A stretch of DNA of 64,000 nucleotides from contig NZ_KK073876.1 of assembly GCF_000585415.1 (NCBI RefSeq), positions 679,810-743,809 of the forward strand, read 5' to 3'. Under the pieces are notes generated by a model. It searched no databases, had not been told where the DNA came from, and saw nothing but the letters and a program-made list of their open reading frames with translations. Below, piece by piece: positions 61,830 to 64,000 of this stretch; within the stretch, counting starts at the first letter, position 1; each line of letters starts with the position of its first letter. The stretch comes from Sphingomonas jaspsi DSM 18422. GTDB taxonomy: Bacteria; Pseudomonadota; Alphaproteobacteria; Sphingomonadales; Sphingomonadaceae. A program made the position numbers and the translations under genes.

Positions 61830-63598
61830 GCCGGCATCTTCAGCGGCACGGATTGCGGATGACGTTGCGGGCCGCGTCGAAGCAGCGCGCACTGCGCGTC
61901 GATCACGTCCGCGAACACTGCCGTTGCGGTCGGCCACCGTCCTGCTCCCTTGCCGAAGACCTGATGCACCTTGCCGTCTGAATCGGTGACAAGGAAGCGG
62001 TTTTCCTCGTCGCGGGCGCCGGCCAGCGGGTGGTCGGCGGGCAGCGACACGATCCGAACGTCGGCTTCGATGCTGCCGTCGGGAAGCAACCGACATCGGC
62101 CGACTTGCTTCAGCACTTCGCCACGTCCCAGCGCGTCGCGTGCGGCGGCGGGCGGGAGGTCGCGCAACGACTGTTTGGGCAGGCGTTCGGGACTGAGCGC
62201 GACGCCGAAGGCTTCGCGCGCCAGGATCGCCAATTTGTCGGCCGCGTCATGACCGTCGACATCCGTCGACGGGTCCGCTTCCGCGAATCCAAGCGCCTGC
62301 GCTTCGGCCAGCGCATCGTCGAAGTTCCAACCTTCGCCGAGTTTGCTCAGCAGATAGTTGCAGGTACCGTTCATCACCCCTTCCACCGCGACCACCGATC
62401 CGCCCAATCGGCGAACGGACTCGATCACCGGCGCCCCGCCACCGACCGCCGCCGAAAAGCGCAGCGCACCGCCGCCCCGTACCGCGCAGGCGTGGAGCGA
62501 ATCCCAATGCTTGGCCACCGCCGCCTTGTTGGCGGTGACGACCTGTGCGCCGTGAAGAAGCGCCTGCCGCATGGCGTCGGCCGGGAAGTCGGCCCCGCCG
62601 ACCGCCTCGACCAGAAGGTCCGGCCTAACCGCCAGCGCCTGCGACAGATCGTCGGTGAACTGCGCCTCTTCGTCATGCTGGTCTGGCTGGCGAACCAGGA
62701 CCGGCCCGACGTCGAACAGGTCCGGGCGCGACTTGAAATAGGCGAGCACGCCGGCACCGACCGCCCCGCAGCCGAGGAGTGCGACCCGCAGCCGCTGGTT
62801 CCGCGCCGCCTCTGCCTTGCGGGCGGCAAAATTGCCAATCCGGGTCGCCTCGCTGGAGCCGAGCGCCGCTACCTCGATAAGGACGTCGTCGGCTGCCGCC
62901 TCGTGGATCGCCTTGACCTGGATCAGGCCCTTGCTCGCTTCTTCGGCCTCGGCGTAGGTCAGCTCGGAATAGCGCTGCGCATCCGGATTGCTGGCCGGGT
63001 CGTCGGCATAGACGCCGTCGACGTCCTTGATCAGGCGAACCCGGTCTGCGCCGAGCTTCGCCGCCAGGAATACCGCGGTGAGGTCGGTTCCGCCGCGACC
63101 CAGGGTGACGACGCCGTGCGCGGCATGGTCGGCGATGAAGCCGGGAACGACCGCCACGTCGCACGACCGGAATTTGTCGAGCACCGCCGAGGCGTCGAGC
63201 GCAAACAGGTCGGAATCGAGCGGCGACCCTTGCGCGACCAGCCCGATTTCGTGCGGATCCAGGGTGACGGCCCGCACGCCGACCTTGCCTAGCGCCAGAG
63301 CCAGCAGCGCGGCTGATTGCAGCTCGCCGACGCGGACAAGGCGCGCCACCAGCGACTCCGACGCCGCGTCGCCGCCGACGCGGCCGGCCTGGTCGAGCAG
63401 CGCGTCGGTCTGTCCGGCCAGCGCGGATACAACCGCGACCACCTTCTCGCCCTCGCGGACGTGGCGGTATACTTCCAGCGCGACGTTCAGATAATCGTCC
63501 TCACGGTCCAGCACGGAGCTGCCGAACTTGAGGACGCTCAGGCGGTGTGCGTCGAGGTCGGACACCGCATCCTCTTTCAAATTGACTTCCAGGCCCAT
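61826..63598 (-). CDS. Fused aspartokinase-like and homoserine dehydrogenase, without ACT domains
   Basis: The product has 590 residues. Residues ~20-250 are an amino-acid kinase domain: SVLKFGSSVLDREDDYL, VVAVVSALAGQTDALL, VTLGRGGTDLTAVFLAAKLGADRV (cited in parts) and KDVDGVYADDP. From ~269 the homoserine dehydrogenase begins (RVALLGCGAVGAGVLAYF, ANKAAV, GVMNGTCNYLLSKL). The two ACT domains that separate these parts in ThrA/MetL are missing, so feedback control at the protein level is doubtful. It is the first gene of the hom-thrB-thrC operon behind a Thr-codon attenuator. KFGSSV deviates from the usual KFGGTS. Confidence 0.88.
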   Translation of the reverse strand: MGLEVNLKEDAVSDLDAHRLSVLKFGSSVLDREDDYLNVALEVYRHVREGEKVVAVVSALAGQTDALLDQAGRVGGDAASESLVARLVRVGELQSAALLALALGKVGVRAVTLDPHEIGLVAQGSPLDSDLFALDASAVLDKFRSCDVAVVPGFIADHAAHGVVTLGRGGTDLTAVFLAAKLGADRVRLIKDVDGVYADDPASNPDAQRYSELTYAEAEEASKGLIQVKAIHEAAADDVLIEVAALGSSEATRIGNFAARKAEAARNQRLRVALLGCGAVGAGVLAYFKSRPDLFDVGPVLVRQPDQHDEEAQFTDDLSQALAVRPDLLVEAVGGADFPADAMRQALLHGAQVVTANKAAVAKHWDSLHACAVRGGGALRFSAAVGGGAPVIESVRRLGGSVVAVEGVMNGTCNYLLSKLGEGWNFDDALAEAQALGFAEADPSTDVDGHDAADKLAILAREAFGVALSPERLPKQSLRDLPPAAARDALGRGEVLKQVGRCRLLPDGSIEADVRIVSLPADHPLAGARDEENRFLVTDSDGKVHQVFGKGAGRWPTATAVFADVIDAQCALLRRGPQRHPQSVPLKMPA

Positions 63599-63631
63599 GG
63601 TTTGCTCGCTTTCGATCGGTCTTGAATGGCA

Positions 63632-63664
63632 ATAAAAAACCCGCTCGCCGGGAGGGGGAGCGGG
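63632..63664 (-). terminator. Attenuator terminator of the thr operon
   Basis: On the minus strand CCCGCTC (63664-63658) pairs with GAGCGGG (63646-63640) and is followed by TTTTTTATT. It lies between the Thr-rich leader peptide and the aspartokinase fusion gene, 33 bp before the ATG. Confidence 0.88.
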
Positions 63665-63695
63665 TCGGTGAAAATCTGGTTCTAGTGGACCAATA

Positions 63696-63749
63696 TCAGC
63701 CGTCGGCACCCCGCATGTGCGTGGTCGTCGTCATAATGGTCATCATCAT
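63696..63749 (-). CDS. thrL: thr operon leader peptide (17 aa)
   Basis: The frame encodes MMMTIMTTTTHMRGADG and stops at TGA 63696-63698. Five of 17 codons are Thr (four in a row), one is Ile and five are Met, followed 30 bp later by a strong intrinsic terminator and then the first Thr-pathway gene. This matches the thrL type of attenuation. The Met codons are suggestive since homoserine also feeds methionine. No strong ribosome binding site precedes the triple ATG. Confidence 0.8.
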   Translation of the reverse strand: MMMTIMTTTTHMRGADG

Positions 63750-64000
63750 GCCGAAGGGCGCGCGCGACGCCGCTGCGCGGACAAGCGCTGCAGGCATGGC
63801 AAAGGGCGAACGGTTCGACATTGGGATCCCAAATCGCACGAGATCGACCTAAACGTCAAGCGCTGACCCGATTGGGTCCCGATTTCAGTCGCCTTTTGTT
63901 GCCGATGGGATACAATCTAGCCGGCTTTCGCTTGGCGCCGCCTCTATGGCGTCGATCGGAAAAGGATCCCGTCAGGGACGAATTTGGCCGTTGCCGCGCA
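63750..64000 (-). promoter_or_regulatory. Upstream region of the thr leader with repeated GGGATCCC-type motifs
   Basis: No gene is seen. It contains the perfect palindrome TTGGGATCCCAA (63821-63832), ATTGGGTCCCGAT (63871-63883), ATGGGATACAAT (63905-63916) and AAAGGATCCCGT (63961-63972). The first lies 72 bp upstream of the leader start and could be an operator. The window ends here without the next gene. Confidence 0.4.

Overview
The window reads as the chromosome of a high-GC alphaproteobacterium, most likely in the Sphingomonadales. The pointers are a LinKLMN/Mla-type lipid ABC operon with a fused STAS-permease, a giant NAD-dependent glutamate dehydrogenase, and dispersed intergenic repeats built on a GTCCGCTTTCGACCCATT core. 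This is inferred from gene content; no phylogenetic marker was compared.

Region 1 (1-26.5 kb) is housekeeping DNA. It holds the tail of a chloroperoxidase-type hydrolase and a tightly overlapping HAD phosphatase / nucleotidyltransferase / CDP-alcohol phosphotransferase set. Next come the four-gene Mla/Lin transporter and two orphan genes bracketed by the dispersed repeats. A Cys/Met-metabolism PLP enzyme follows, with a structured leader that can hide its ribosome binding site. The remaining genes are an lgt-midA-GNAT-pgeF-DASS cluster, an acyl-CoA ligase / degenerate molybdo-hydroxylase-like protein / ferrochelatase run, phaB, an RHH protein, an ATP-grasp enzyme, NAD-GDH and a PAS-like protein.

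Region 2 (26.6-49.8 kb) is a genomic island inserted in the 3' end of a tRNA-Thr(CGT) gene. A perfect 46-bp copy of that tRNA end lies at 49775-49820. The island is visibly less GC-rich and carries a complete type IC-like restriction-modification operon with an extra RloA/RloC-like ATPase, a RepA-like ATPase and a tyrosine integrase. It also carries a NUDIX plus PUA/EVE-like-HNH pair and many small unknown genes. Its most striking part is a co-oriented operon (40.7-46.0 kb): a four-helix membrane protein, a membrane-anchored vWA-like protein, a MotA/ExbB-like channel with a very long coiled-coil tail, a MotB/OmpA-like partner, a Pro-rich linker protein and an Excalibur-domain protein, with a secreted SNase-like protein just upstream. 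The MotA/MotB pair resembles the Zorya defence motor, but the rest of the set matches no system I can name.

Region 3 (49.8-64 kb) is branched-chain and aspartate-family amino-acid biosynthesis. An ilvC-ilvB-ilvN-leuA-leuB-leuC-leuD operon is coupled by short overlaps. Divergent from it is ilvD, and then an aspartokinase-homoserine dehydrogenase fusion with thrB-thrC. Both operons have classic attenuator leaders. The ilv leader peptide carries a run of Leu/Ile/Val codons before a 12-bp-stem terminator. The thr leader peptide has five Thr codons in 17 residues before another terminator. GGGATCCC-type palindromes lie upstream of both leaders.
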